From contig JANQAI010000008.1 in NCBI GenBank assembly GCA_024707145.1, forward strand, positions 434,001-498,000: a DNA stretch of 64,000 nt. The letters run 5' to 3'. Below the pieces are notes generated by a model. That model did not search any database. It saw only the letters and a list, made by a program, of their open reading frames with translations, and had not been told where the DNA came from. Position 1 is the first letter of the stretch. Each line of letters opens with the position of its first letter. This document shows, one piece after another, positions 7,823-17,550 of this stretch. The translations under genes were made by a program, and so were the position numbers. This stretch comes from Magnetospirillum sp. Its GTDB lineage: Bacteria > Pseudomonadota > Alphaproteobacteria > Rhodospirillales > Magnetospirillaceae.

Positions 7823-8974
7823 ATGCCGTTCAGTCCGCGAACAATCCTGATGGTGGCCTTGCTGCCCCTGGTGGCGGGCTGCTGGCGGCTGGAGACCGAG
7901 TTGGACTATGTGGGCTACCGCGCCGACAAGCTCACCAAACGAGTGAACGGCGAGCAGAGCATTCCGCCCGGCCTGGAGCCGCTTTACACCAGAACCGCCG
8001 CCTCCGCGCCCATGGCCGACCCGCTGCCGGTGCCGGTACCACCCTCCGCCGAGGCCCTGCCCTTCCCGGCCGGCCGGCTGAGCCCCGAGCAGGCCGAGGT
8101 GCTGCTGGCCGGCGATCCCATGGCGCTGCGCTTCCTGGCGCTCAAGCAACTGGCGGCGCGCGGGCTGGTGCCGGTGGCCGAAGCCGTCGGGCGCAAGGAC
8201 GCCAACATGGGCGCCCTGCTGCCGCTGACCGCGCCACTGCCGCCGGCCGCCGGGCTGGACCGGCCACTGCCGTCCCAGGCCGGCATCCTGGAGCGGTTCA
8301 ACGGGCTGTTCACCCGCGGCGACCGGGGCAGCGACGGCACCCGCGCCGCCGAGCGCGCCTTCCTGCTGGACAGCCTGCTGCCCACGGCACCAGCCCAACG
8401 CCAGCCCTATTCGCCGCCCGACATCGCCTCGGCCCGCAAACTTCAGGACCGCCTGGGCCGGCTGGAGGATACCGGCCTGGTGACCCCGGACGAGCGAGCC
8501 CGCGAAACCGCCGCCGTGGACCAGCTGATCGCCAGCGGCGCCTTGCCCGAAGTGGTGGCGCCGCCCCCGCCGCCGGAAAAGCCCAAGGCGAAGAAGAAGG
8601 CCGGGTCGGGCCGCGGCAGCCGCATGCCCGGCGGCGTCTCGGGCAAGCTGGAAGTGGTCCCCTCGCCGCCCGGGGTCGAACCGCCCCGGCTGAAGCCCGG
8701 CAGCAAGGACCCCGCCGGTCTGCACCTGCTGTCCATGGGCACCGCCTCCCATGGCGACAAGGCATGGGATGCCCTGCAGAAGGAAAATCCCGAACTGGCC
8801 GCCCTGGGCCACACGGTGTCGCGCGCCGATCTCGGCGACCTGGGCGTCACCTATCGGCTGATCGCCGGCCCGGTGGAGCCCGCCCAGGCGGAAACCCTGT
8901 GCACCGCGCTGAAGGCACGGGGCCAGGCCTGCATGCCCACCCCCTTCCCCGCCAACGGTGCCGCCGGCAAATGA
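7823..8974 (+). CDS. Lipoprotein with C-terminal SPOR-like domain
   Basis: The 383-residue protein has a lipoprotein signal (MVALLPLVAGC, cysteine near residue 20), a long low-complexity middle rich in proline and alanine, and a lysine-rich linker (KPKAKKKAG). The compact C-terminal region is LHLLSMGTASHGDKAWDALQ through YRLIAGPVEPAQAETLCTAL followed by a final Cys. That region resembles the SPOR fold that binds denuded peptidoglycan at division sites. It overlaps the pseudouridine synthase by 4 bases (ATGA). The SPOR call is by eye. Confidence 0.72.
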   Translation: MPFSPRTILMVALLPLVAGCWRLETELDYVGYRADKLTKRVNGEQSIPPGLEPLYTRTAASAPMADPLPVPVPPSAEALPFPAGRLSPEQAEVLLAGDPMALRFLALKQLAARGLVPVAEAVGRKDANMGALLPLTAPLPPAAGLDRPLPSQAGILERFNGLFTRGDRGSDGTRAAERAFLLDSLLPTAPAQRQPYSPPDIASARKLQDRLGRLEDTGLVTPDERARETAAVDQLIASGALPEVVAPPPPPEKPKAKKKAGSGRGSRMPGGVSGKLEVVPSPPGVEPPRLKPGSKDPAGLHLLSMGTASHGDKAWDALQKENPELAALGHTVSRADLGDLGVTYRLIAGPVEPAQAETLCTALKARGQACMPTPFPANGAAGK

Positions 8975-9672
8975 CGCCCGAGGACATTGCCGCCCGCCTG
9001 CTCTACCGCGACGGGATGATGCTGATCATCGACAAGCCCGCCGGGCTGGCCGTGCATGCCGGCGCCCCCAAGGATCGCCAGGGCGGCGGCCACCTGATGG
9101 ACCTGCTGGACGGCCTGCGCTTCGGGCTGCCGCGCGCGCCCGAACTGGCCCACCGGCTGGACCGCGACACCTCGGGCTGCCTGGTGCTGGGCCGCCACCG
9201 CAAGGCGCTGGCCCGCCTGGGCGAGCTGTTCGCCGGCGGGGCGGTGGAGAAGACCTATTGGGCGGTGGTGGTCGGCAGCCCACCGGCCGCGTCCGGCACC
9301 ATCGACAAGCCGCTGAAGAAGCTGGAGCGCCGCCATGGCTGGCGCATGGTGGTCGACCCCGCCGGCCAGCCCTCGGTCACCGACTGGCGGGTGCTGGGCC
9401 GCACCGACCGCCTGGCCTGGATCGAGGCGCGCCCCCGGACCGGACGCACCCACCAGATCCGCGTTCACCTGGCCTCCATGGGCTGGCCCATTGTCGGCGA
9501 TTCCACCTATGGCCGTGGCACCGCCGATCTGGTGGCCCCCGACCTGCACCTGCATGCGCGGCAGGTGGCGGTTCCGCTGCATTCCGCCAAGCCGGCCGTG
9601 GTCGCCACCGCGCCGGTGCCGGAGCATATGCGCGCCCTGCTGGCGGCCTGCGGCTGGTCCGGCGAGGAATAG
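8971..9672 (+). CDS. RluA-family pseudouridine synthase
   Basis: The 233-residue protein has the RluA-family motif HRLDRDTSGCLVLGRH near residue 65, whose aspartate is catalytic. Other family motifs are the opening LIIDKPAGLAVHAG, TYWAVVVG, and PRTGRTHQIRVHLASMGWPIVGD near the C-terminus. It lacks an S4 domain, so it resembles RluA/RluC-type single-domain enzymes that isomerise uridine in rRNA or tRNA. The target site cannot be predicted. Its ATG overlaps the TGA of the preceding lipoprotein gene, so the two are likely translationally coupled. Confidence 0.88.
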   Translation: MTPEDIAARLLYRDGMMLIIDKPAGLAVHAGAPKDRQGGGHLMDLLDGLRFGLPRAPELAHRLDRDTSGCLVLGRHRKALARLGELFAGGAVEKTYWAVVVGSPPAASGTIDKPLKKLERRHGWRMVVDPAGQPSVTDWRVLGRTDRLAWIEARPRTGRTHQIRVHLASMGWPIVGDSTYGRGTADLVAPDLHLHARQVAVPLHSAKPAVVATAPVPEHMRALLAACGWSGEE

Positions 9673-9746
9673 GCCCCCTTCCTCCAATATGACGAGAGCG
9701 CCGCCGGCGACCGCCTGGCGGACATAGGCGCATGTGGACGGGGCAT

Positions 9747-9783
9747 ATTGCATACAACTGGCGCCACAGCTAATGTATGCAAT
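9747..9783 (+). promoter_or_regulatory. Inverted-repeat operator upstream of the PraR-like regulator
   Basis: Two perfect 10-base arms, ATTGCATACA (9747-9756) and TGTATGCAAT (9774-9783), are separated by 17 bases. They lie 25 bases upstream of the preferred start of the Xre-family gene at 9808. The spacing puts the half-sites on nearly the same face of the helix, as expected for a pair of bound dimers or an autoregulatory operator. That the neighbouring regulator binds it is an inference. Confidence 0.6.
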
Positions 9784-9807
9784 CACACACTTTCGAGACT
9801 GCGAATC

Positions 9808-10227
9808 ATGGCAACCACTGGAAGCAAGTACCGGGCCCGCACCGAGAGCGGCGATCCGGATCCCGTCGACGTGCATGTGGGCGGGCGGCTGCGCCTGCGC
9901 CGCACGCTGATGGGGCTGAGCCAGACCGATCTGGCCAAATCAGTGGGCCTGACCTTCCAGCAGGTGCAGAAATACGAAAGCGGCGCCAACCGGGTCAGCG
10001 CCAGCCGGCTGTATCACATCGCCGAATCCCTGGACGTCCCGGTCAGCTTCTTCTTCGACGACATGCCGCGCGAGGGCGGCCTGGCCGAGGCGCCCCGCCC
10101 CGCCTTCGAACCCGACCGCGAATTGCTGGAGCTGACCCGCAACTACCGCAGCATCAACGACGCCGAGGTGCGCCGCGGCATCTACGAGTTGGTCAAGCGC
10201 CTCGCCAACAAGGAAACCGCCGAGTAA
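9808..10227 (+). CDS. Xre/Cro-CI family regulator, PraR-like
   Basis: The 139-residue protein has a central helix-turn-helix domain: GGRLRLRRTLMGLSQTDLAK, VGLTFQQVQKYESGANRVSA, LYHIAESLDVPVSFFFDD. A C-terminal tail follows with LELTRNYRSINDAEVRRGIY. This arrangement matches alphaproteobacterial PraR/PhrR-type regulators of stress, quorum sensing and surface attachment. An ATG in the same frame at 9748 would run through the inverted repeat, so the start is placed at 9808. The gene is convergent with mscS. Confidence 0.85.
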   Translation: MATTGSKYRARTESGDPDPVDVHVGGRLRLRRTLMGLSQTDLAKSVGLTFQQVQKYESGANRVSASRLYHIAESLDVPVSFFFDDMPREGGLAEAPRPAFEPDRELLELTRNYRSINDAEVRRGIYELVKRLANKETAE

Positions 10228-10239
10228 GGCGGTCCATCC

Positions 10240-11019
10240 TCACGGAACGCCCAGGCCGCATTCCCGCCAGATGGCGGTCATCAGATCGGACTTCACCGCC
10301 CCCGCCTCGCCGGTGGGGCACCACACCGAGACGGTGACCTCCGCCGCCTTCTCGCCGAACTTGGTCAGCATGACCGTGGGGGCCGGCTCGGCGGCGATCC
10401 GCCCGTCGGCCTGGACCAGGGCGCGAATGCAATCCAGCGTCCGGTCGGCCCCGGCGGCATAGGGCACCGGGGCGACGATCTCCACCTTGCGCATGGCATA
10501 GAACGACAGGTTGCGCAGCGCCGCGTTCCACAGCAGGGAATTGGGCGCGATGACCTGGATGTTATCGCCGGTGACCAGTTGAGTGTGGAACAGCGACACG
10601 TCCTTGACCGTGCCGGCCAGCCCGCCGGCCTCGACCCCGTCGCCCACCTTGAACGGGCGGAACAGCAGCAGCATCACCCCGGCGGCCAGATTGGACAGCG
10701 TGCCCTGCAACGCCAGGCCGATGGCCAAGCCGGCGGCGCCCAGGATGGCCACCACCGAGGTGGTCTGGACGCCCAGCCGCTCCAGCACCGCCACCCCGGT
10801 CACCGCCAGCAGCGCCCAGCGCACCAGCGAGCCGAAGAAGCCGCGCAGCATCTGGTCGGCCACCCGCACTCGCGCCAGGCCAGTCTTCACCGCACGCTCG
10901 CCCCAGCTGGCCAGCACCCAGCCGACCACCAACGTGACCAGCGCCCAGACGCTATTGGCGCCCCAGCGGATGACCAGATCGGACAGCTGGTCGAGGGAAG
11001 CGGAGGAAAGATCGAGCAT
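10240..11019 (-). CDS. mscS: Small-conductance mechanosensitive channel (MscS family)
   Basis: The 259-residue protein has three N-terminal membrane segments. The pore helix carries the glycine/alanine-rich VVAILGAAGLAIGLALQGTL, followed by the beta-domain signature NLAAGVMLLLFRPFKVGDGV and IQVIAPNSLLWNAALRNLS, then the cytoplasmic alpha/beta domain. It is close to the minimal MscS length of E. coli. It should open on hypo-osmotic shock to release solutes. It lies 12 bases downstream of the M48 peptidase gene on the same strand, so they may be co-transcribed. Confidence 0.93.
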   Translation of the reverse strand: MLDLSSASLDQLSDLVIRWGANSVWALVTLVVGWVLASWGERAVKTGLARVRVADQMLRGFFGSLVRWALLAVTGVAVLERLGVQTTSVVAILGAAGLAIGLALQGTLSNLAAGVMLLLFRPFKVGDGVEAGGLAGTVKDVSLFHTQLVTGDNIQVIAPNSLLWNAALRNLSFYAMRKVEIVAPVPYAAGADRTLDCIRALVQADGRIAAEPAPTVMLTKFGEKAAEVTVSVWCPTGEAGAVKSDLMTAIWRECGLGVP

Positions 11020-11031
11020 GGTAAAATCTCC

Positions 11032-12002
11032 TTAGGCTTTCCTGATGCGGGGATCAGTGGGGATGGCCGCCTTCAACACGTCCCAGCCGGGCAGGACATA
11101 GTTGGCGGCAGGCCTCGACCGCAGGGCGGCCACCCGCTCCATATGACGGATGCGGTCCGGGGTCAGCGGATGATCCGTCACCCATTCGTTGCCTGCCCCC
11201 CCTCCCGACACCTGCTCCAGCCTTTGAATCGCGCGCATGCCGTTGGCGGCCAAGCGGGGATCGATACCGCGCCGCTCGAAAAGCTCTACGGCGTGAGCGT
11301 CAGCCTCGGCCTCATCCTCGCGAGAATAGGCGTTCTTCATCAGTGTCATGAAATCGGCGATCCGGCCATCGAGCTCCGGCATCAACTGCGCCAAGGCCCG
11401 GTCGCCCATGGCGGTGGCCCCCTGTTTGCGCGCTTCCTCGGCCAACAATGCCATGTCGGTGCCCCGCGCGGTATGGCGGCAATCCACGTGCCCTATCTCA
11501 TGGGCCAGCACGGCGGCAAAAGCGTAAGGATCGTCCATGAACGGCAACAATCCGGCATTGACGATCACCATGCCGGCCAAGCCGGCACTGGCGTTGACTT
11601 CCGGATTGTTCACCAGGGTCACCGTCCAAGGCAGGTTGGCGCGGTCGGATACCGCGAACAGCGGCCGGCAAAAATCCTTGAGGGCCTGCTGCAGCCGGGG
11701 GTCGGCGACAGCTCCGCCGCCCTCCTTGATCCAATGGGGATAGACCAGCCGACTGAGCGCGATTTCGTCCTGATCCCCAGGCGACAGCGCCTGGCGGCTT
11801 TGGTCCGGAGTGAAACGTGGTTCCGCCCCTTCCTCCATACCCCCCGGAGGTTCTTGCTCTCGGTGGGAAAGCCGTTCCTGGAATCAGCATAGGGATCCAC
11901 CTGCGCCCACGGGTCGCTTTGCGCACCGATGGCCTGCGCCCAGGCGGGCATGGCGAGAGTGGCACCCAAACCGGCGAGCACGGATCGACGGGTGACGGAC
12001 AT
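11032..12002 (-). CDS. M48-family metallopeptidase, frameshifted near the N-terminus
   Basis: The catalytic part has VLAHEIGHVDCRHTARG (HExxH zinc site) and a downstream EDEAEADAHAVELF supplying the third ligand. The true N-terminus is in another frame, starting at 12002 with a Tat/Sec-like signal (SVTRRSVLAGLGATLAMPAW) and continuing to ESKNLRG. The frames meet at a run of six G residues on the coding strand (11840-11845). One extra G would restore a continuous protein of about 323 residues. The product is therefore probably an exported Loiw/BepA-like peptidase. The break is a homopolymer error, phase variation or real damage. Confidence 0.82.
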
Positions 12003-12142
12003 GGCTCCCCCATTCACATTCACGCGCCAGTGTAACCGCTCACGCGTTGCGCGCGAAGGGGGTATGGTCCGCCGACGGGAGAGGGGGGCGGAACCTCCCC
12101 GCGCGCCCCCTGTTTCAGCTTGCACAGAGTTGGGTTCCCCCC

Positions 12143-13123
12143 ATGGCAGACGATCCTTCCTTTTCCTGGCCTTCCCTTTCCAGCACGGTCAACCGCCACA
12201 TGGCCATCGAGGCCATCGCCTTCCTCGACAGCCTGGACCATGCCCGGCAGCAGGACGCCCTGTATCCCTTCGACGCCGGCGAACGCTTCGACTGGCATTA
12301 CGTGCCCCGGCTCCGCCCCGGCCTGCACCTGCGCGACATGGAGGCGGGCCAGCGGCGCGCCGCCATGGCCCTGCTGCGCAGCGGACTGTCGGACACCGGC
12401 TTCGCCGCCGCCGAAGGGATCATGGCGCTGGAGGAGGTGCTGAAGCCGCTGGAGCCCAGCATGGATTACGACCCCGGCAATTTCGCCTTCACCATCTTCG
12501 GCAATCCGGAAATGGGGGCGCCGTGGTCGTGGCGAGTGGACGGTCATCACCTGTCCATCACCTTCACCATCGCCGCCGACGACACGGTGGTGGCGCTGCC
12601 CCACTTCATGGGCGCCAACCCCGCCGCGTTCGACGACGCCCATCGGGTGCACAGCGTCCTGGGTGCCGAGGAGGAGATGGCGCGCGCCCTGATCCTGGGC
12701 ATGGACGGCAGCCGGCGCCACCGCACCGTGATCGCCCAGCAGGCGCCCGGCGAGATCCTCACCGGGCCGGGACGCGAACGGTCACTGTCACGCCCGGCCG
12801 GCCTGCCGCTGGCCGCCATGGCCGAGGGAGAAAGCACGCAATTACTGGAACTGGTGGCGGTCTACGCCCACCGGCTGCGTCCCGAAATGGCCCAATGGGA
12901 GTTGGACCGCCTGCACGAGGCCGGAACGGCCGGCCTGCACTTCGCCTGGGCCGGCGGACTGCTGCAGGGAGAGCCCCATTATTACCGCATCCACGGCCCC
13001 ACCCTGCTGATCGAGTACGACAACACCCAGAACCGGGCCAACCACATCCATACGGTGTGGCACGACCCGGCGCTGGATTTCGGCCGCGACCTGCTGGGCG
13101 AGCATTACGGCAACGCCCATTGA
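12143..13123 (+). CDS. DUF3500-family protein
   Basis: The 326-residue protein has features typical of the DUF3500 family: PSMDYDPGNFAFTIFGNPE near residue 110, WSWRVDGHHLSITFTI, the histidine-rich LPHFMGANPA, and the closing IEYDNTQNRANHIHTVWHDP. The conserved His/Asp/Glu residues suggest a metal site. No biochemical role is firmly established for the family. The ATG at 12143 is chosen because upstream codons are not conserved-looking. Confidence 0.8.
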   Translation: MADDPSFSWPSLSSTVNRHMAIEAIAFLDSLDHARQQDALYPFDAGERFDWHYVPRLRPGLHLRDMEAGQRRAAMALLRSGLSDTGFAAAEGIMALEEVLKPLEPSMDYDPGNFAFTIFGNPEMGAPWSWRVDGHHLSITFTIAADDTVVALPHFMGANPAAFDDAHRVHSVLGAEEEMARALILGMDGSRRHRTVIAQQAPGEILTGPGRERSLSRPAGLPLAAMAEGESTQLLELVAVYAHRLRPEMAQWELDRLHEAGTAGLHFAWAGGLLQGEPHYYRIHGPTLLIEYDNTQNRANHIHTVWHDPALDFGRDLLGEHYGNAH

Positions 13124-13146
13124 CGAGGTCCATTGAGATCGGCTGG

Positions 13147-13935
13147 TCAGGCCCCGCACCACACCGGGTGGCGCTTGCCCAGGAAGGCGTCGATGCCCTC
13201 GGCGGCGTCCTGGGCCTGCATGTTGGCGACCATCACCTGGGTAGCGTAGTCGTAGGCCTCGTCCAGCCCCATCTCGGCCTGACGGTAGAAGGCTTCCTTG
13301 CCCACCTTCAGGGTGTAGGGGGACTTGGAGGCCAGCACCGCCGCCGCCTCGGCCACCACACCGTCCAGGGCGTCCAGCGGCACGGCGGCGTTGATCAGGC
13401 CCCAGGCCTCAGCGCGGGCGGCGTCCACCGGCTTGCCCAGCAGCAGCAGTTCCATGGCCTGCTTGCGCCCCACGTTGCGCGACAGCGCCACCATGGGGGT
13501 GGAGCAGAACAGGCCGATATTGACGCCCGGTGTGGCGAACTGGGCGGTCTCGGCGGCGTAGGCCAAGTCGCACGAGGCCACCATCTGGCAGCCGGCGGCG
13601 GTGGCCATGGCATGGACCTTGGCGATCACCGGCCGGGGGAAACGCACGATGGCCTTCATCATGCGCGAGCATTGGGCGAACACCGCCGCCACCGCCTCGG
13701 GCGTCTCCAGCGACCGCATCTGCTTGAGATCGTGCCCGGCGCAGAAGGCCGGCCCATTGGCGGCCAGCACCAGCGCCTTGACCGCGGAATCGGCGGCCAG
13801 CCGGGACAGGGCCGCTTCCACCTCGGTCATCAATTCGATGGACAGGGCATTGCGGGCCTGTGGCCGGTTCAGGGTGATGGTGGCGACGCCATCACGGACG
13901 TCGGACAGCAGGATGGGTTCGGAACCGCTGGTCAT
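13147..13935 (-). CDS. Enoyl-CoA hydratase/isomerase family protein
   Basis: The 262-residue crotonase-fold protein has ITLNRPQARNALSIELM, the oxyanion-hole loop NGPAFCAGHDLKQM near residue 60, and AMATAAGCQMVASCDLAYAA. It also has FATPGVNIGLFCSTPMVALS and the C-terminal FLGKRHPVW. It most resembles ECHDC3-like hydratases. The usual glutamate pair is not obvious, so the reaction is uncertain. ATG at 13935 is chosen over an upstream frame that would add 30 unlikely residues. Confidence 0.85.
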   Translation of the reverse strand: MTSGSEPILLSDVRDGVATITLNRPQARNALSIELMTEVEAALSRLAADSAVKALVLAANGPAFCAGHDLKQMRSLETPEAVAAVFAQCSRMMKAIVRFPRPVIAKVHAMATAAGCQMVASCDLAYAAETAQFATPGVNIGLFCSTPMVALSRNVGRKQAMELLLLGKPVDAARAEAWGLINAAVPLDALDGVVAEAAAVLASKSPYTLKVGKEAFYRQAEMGLDEAYDYATQVMVANMQAQDAAEGIDAFLGKRHPVWCGA

Positions 13936-14051
13936 GGGGCCTCCCGGGGCATGTTGGTCTTCTCTTGGCGCGGCTTGGGCCGCCACCGCCAAGATTAGAG
14001 CAACCATGCCAGGCCCCGCCAGCATGGCGGAAGGCTGACCGGATCGAGGGC

Positions 14052-14267
14052 TCAGTCCAGGCCTTGGGCTTTCACCTTCAGCTTGGCCGGATCGTCGGCC
14101 AGCAATTGCAGCGCAACGGTGCCGTTCTCACTGCGGACCAGCAACTCGCAATACCACAGCCCGTCTTCCACCTGGGTGGGCTCGGTCAGGTCGATGTGGC
14201 TGACGGCGTCCACATCCATGCTGATGCTGTGATTGTCGCGGAAGGAAATGGCGGCGACGGTCTTCAT
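14052..14267 (-). CDS. Small conserved hypothetical protein
   Basis: The 71-residue acidic protein starts MKTVAAISFRDNHSISMDVD, continues WYCELLVRSENGTVALQLLA and ends KVKAQGLD. It looks like a small beta-rich domain with no signal peptide. A GGGGG ribosome-binding stretch precedes ATG at 14267. An alternative start at 14333 overlaps the antiporter stop as ATGA and would add 22 residues. Its position right after the antiporter gene suggests one transcript. I cannot assign a function. Confidence 0.65.
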   Translation of the reverse strand: MKTVAAISFRDNHSISMDVDAVSHIDLTEPTQVEDGLWYCELLVRSENGTVALQLLADDPAKLKVKAQGLD

Positions 14268-14329
14268 GACATCCCCCGTTGGGCGATCCCCTTGAACAGG
14301 TTCGCGCAACGGCTGACGGGAATCAACAC

Positions 14330-15544
14330 TCATCGGCGCAGCAGCACACCCGCCAGCGGCCGCGCCAGGGCGGTGGTGACCAGGGCCATCAGCACCATGC
14401 CGGAAAAGCCGGCGGGCGAGATGATACCCTTGTCCAGCAGCAGGGTCAGCACCACCAGTTCCATCAGCCCCTTACACCCCACCAGGGCACCGAGCGCCAG
14501 CGCATCGCGCCATGCCCAGCCCTGCAGGCGGGCGGGCAGCGCCGCCGAGGCCAGCTTGGCCGCCACCGAGACCACGGTGGTCAGGGCGAACACCTCCCAG
14601 GCGCCGGACAGGCCACCCAACTGGGTCTTCAGGCCAGTGACGATGAAAAAGAAGGGCAGCAGCACCACCATCAGGAAGGATTCGAACTTAGCCAGCAGGT
14701 CGCGGGCCAGCGGCTTGGACACCACGGCGCCGAAGGCGAAGGCGCCGATCACCGCATGCAGGCCCATCACCTCGGTGGCCAGGGCGGAAGCCAGCAGCCC
14801 CACCGACAGGACCACCACCTCGCGCTCCGACACCTTGCCCTCGGCGTGGCGCAGCAGCCGGGCCAGCAGCGGCCGGACCACCAGTCCCAGCACCAGGGCG
14901 AAGGCCACGGCGGCGCCCAGCACGCCGGCCACCTGCCACGCACTTCCGCCCTGGACGAGGGCCAGCAGCGCCGCCACCCCCAGCCACAGGGCGGCATCGT
15001 TGACGGCGGCGCAGCCCAGCGCCTCGGTGCCCAGGCGGGTCCCGCTCTCTCCCATCTCGCGCAGGATGGCCGCCAGCACCGGCAGGGCGGTCACGCCGAC
15101 GGCAATGCCCACGCCCGCCACGAAGGCCCACGGGGGTGCCGCCGCGCCCGCCGCCTGGGGCGCCAGCCGCAACAGCAGCATGGCCACGGCGCAGCCGGCC
15201 AGGGTCGGCACCACGAAGGTAGCGGCGGCGTTGGTGGCGAAGGCCCGGCCCCGCCCGCGGATCTCGGTCAGATCGAAATGCAGGCCGGTGGCGAAGGCGA
15301 AATAGCACAGGCCGAGCCACACCAGGCCATTGAGCGCCGCCAGGGCGGGCGCGGGAAATGCCACCGCCCACAGATCCGGCGCCGCCCGGCCCAGCCCGCT
15401 GGGCCCCAGCGCCAGGCCGACGGCGATCTGCATCACCACCAGCGGCACCCAACGGCGCAGCCGCCCCAACCGCCACAGGGCGAAGGGCAGGCCGATCACC
15501 AGACCGGCATGGACGAGGAAGAGGGCGACGGGCGGCATGTCCAT
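14330..15544 (-). CDS. CPA2-family cation:proton antiporter
   Basis: The 404-residue integral membrane protein has about 12 hydrophobic segments and no cytoplasmic nucleotide-binding domain. Family motifs include the inverted-repeat unwound helices: GTEALGCAAVNDAALWLGVA with the functional ND pair, and VMGLHAVIGAFAFGAVVSKP. It should exchange Na+ or K+ for protons at the inner membrane. It is one of three CPA2 antiporters in this window and is immediately downstream of the KefB-like gene. Confidence 0.87.
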   Translation of the reverse strand: MDMPPVALFLVHAGLVIGLPFALWRLGRLRRWVPLVVMQIAVGLALGPSGLGRAAPDLWAVAFPAPALAALNGLVWLGLCYFAFATGLHFDLTEIRGRGRAFATNAAATFVVPTLAGCAVAMLLLRLAPQAAGAAAPPWAFVAGVGIAVGVTALPVLAAILREMGESGTRLGTEALGCAAVNDAALWLGVAALLALVQGGSAWQVAGVLGAAVAFALVLGLVVRPLLARLLRHAEGKVSEREVVVLSVGLLASALATEVMGLHAVIGAFAFGAVVSKPLARDLLAKFESFLMVVLLPFFFIVTGLKTQLGGLSGAWEVFALTTVVSVAAKLASAALPARLQGWAWRDALALGALVGCKGLMELVVLTLLLDKGIISPAGFSGMVLMALVTTALARPLAGVLLRR

Positions 15545-15660
15545 GCCAATGCCACAGTGAAGGCGACTTTCCCAGAAGAAATTGCGTGTATAAGTGTATT
15601 CTACATTAGGCCGTCGTTATTGCAGCCGTCCGCCCCGTCTGCGCGTCACATGTTCTCGCG

Positions 15661-17383
15661 CTAGATCGTCGCGCCCGGGGCATCCGCCTGCAACCAAGCC
15701 AGGATACCGCGTGCGATTTCACGCTCGCCCATGATGACCACGTCGGCCCCCAGGCTGGTGAGGTGCTCGACGGTAGGATCGGCATGGGCGCGGGCGATGA
15801 TGGTGAGAGTGGGGTTGGCGCCGCGCGCCTGCTGCACCACCTGCCCCGCCTCGAAGGCATTGGGGATGGCCACCACCAGGGAACGCGCCTTGCCCAGGCT
15901 GGCGGCCGCCAGCACCCCCGGGGTGGCGGCATTGCCGGCGACCACGTCCACGCCCGCCTCGCGCAGCTTGGCCAGGGTCTTCTCGCCATCCTCGACGACC
16001 ACGAACGGAACGCCGCGGGCCTTCAGTTCCTCGCCCACCAGGCTGCCGACCCGGCCGTAGCCCACCAGCACGACATGGTCTTCCAGGGCCAGCGGCGGCG
16101 GCGGTGCGGGGGGTGGGGCGGGGGCGGCGCCGGCTTCCGCCGGCGGACGCTCGCGCCCGGCGAGACGCGCCTGCACCGCACCCGATGCCAGGAACATCAA
16201 CGGATTGGCCAGGATGGTCAGCAGGGCGCCGCCCAACACCAGCGGCCGGGCCGCCTCGGGCAGCAGGTCCAGGCGGATGCCCAGTTCCACCAGAATGAAG
16301 GAAAACTCGCCGATCTGCGCCAGGCTGGCAGAAATGGTCAGCGCGGTCCCCGTCGGATGGCCGAAGGCGCGGACGATCAGGAACGCAGCGACGGTCTTGC
16401 CGACCAGAATGATGAAAAGCGTCCCCAGGATGGGCAGCGGATCCACCAGCAGGCTTTTGGGATCGAACAGCATGCCCACCGAGACGAAGAACAGCACGGC
16501 AAAGGCATCGCGCAGCGGCAGGGAATCCTGGGCAGCCTGGTGGCTCAACTCCGATCTCGCTCAGCACCATGCCGGCGAAGAAGGCGCCGAGGGCCAGCGA
16601 CACCCCGAATAGTTCCGCCGCGCCATAGGCCACGCCGAGCGCGATGGCGAGCACGGCCAGGCGGAACAGCTCGCGCGAGCCCGAGTGGGCCACCTCGTGC
16701 AACACCCAGGGAATGACGCGCCGGCCCACCACCAGCATGAAGGCGATGAACGCACCGACCTTGACCAGGGTCAGCGCCAACGTCCCGGCCAACCCCAGAT
16801 TCAACTCACGCGCCAGCCAGTCGGGCTCGCCATGGACCCCGCCGCCGTTCACCGCACCGGCCAAGGCAGGCAGCAACACCAAGGCCAGCACCGTGGCCAA
16901 GTCCTCGACGATCAGCCAGCCCACCGCGATACGGCCGCGCTCGCTGTCCAGCAGCCGCTGTTCCTGCAACGCGCGCAACAGCACCACCGTGCTGGCGACC
17001 GACAGCGCCAGGCCGAACACCAGGCCGGCGGGCGACGACCACCCCATCAGCATGGACAGGCCGAAACCCAGCAGGGTGGCCACCGCAATCTGGACGATGG
17101 CGCCGGGGACGGCAATGCGGCTGACCGACAGCAGGTCCTTGAGCGAGAAATGCAGCCCCACCCCGAACATCAGCAGAATGACGCCGATTTCCGCCAATTG
17201 CGGCGCCAGGGACTGGTCGGCGACGAAACCGGGTGTGAATGGCCCCACCAGGATGCCGGCCAGAAGGTAGCCCACCAGCGGCGGCACCCGCATGCGGCTG
17301 GCCAGAGCCCCCAGCAGGAAGGCCAGTCCGATACCGGCAACGATGGTGGTAATCAACGGGGTGTCATGCGGCATGGGCAACAT
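15661..17383 (-). CDS. KefB/KefC-like K+/H+ antiporter with RCK domain, frameshifted
   Basis: The N-terminal frame gives the CPA2 membrane domain (VGYLLAGILVGPFTPGFV, RGRIAVGWLIVEDLATVLAL, ELFGVSLALGAFFAGMVLSE). The C-terminal frame continues from SHQAAQDSLPLRDAFAVLFF through an RCK/TrkA-N domain (LEDHVVLVGYGRVGSLVGEE). The frames meet at 16554-16556, where removing one T from the plus strand restores VLSESELSHQAAQ and a protein of about 573 residues. The restored coding sequence reads GAGTC, a GANTC site. The gene should encode a glutathione- or nucleotide-gated K+ efflux system. No kefF/kefG ancillary gene is adjacent. Confidence 0.85.
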
Positions 17384-17550
17384 TCATGGCGGGAGGTCGG
17401 GCAGAGGCGTGCGGCCCGGGCTCGGCACCCAAGCGAACCCGTCAATTGTGGGTAAGAAAGCCCGCGGGGGCAAGGCACGAGCGGACATTTTGGGCGGAAT
17501 CCCGATAATCACCCATCCCCCACAGCCCAGCCGTTCCGCGGCGGCCAGAC

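Noticed and set aside
9748-9807. Upstream start for the PraR-like protein
   Set aside because: It would place the inverted-repeat operator inside the coding region and add 20 residues unlike the family N-terminus.
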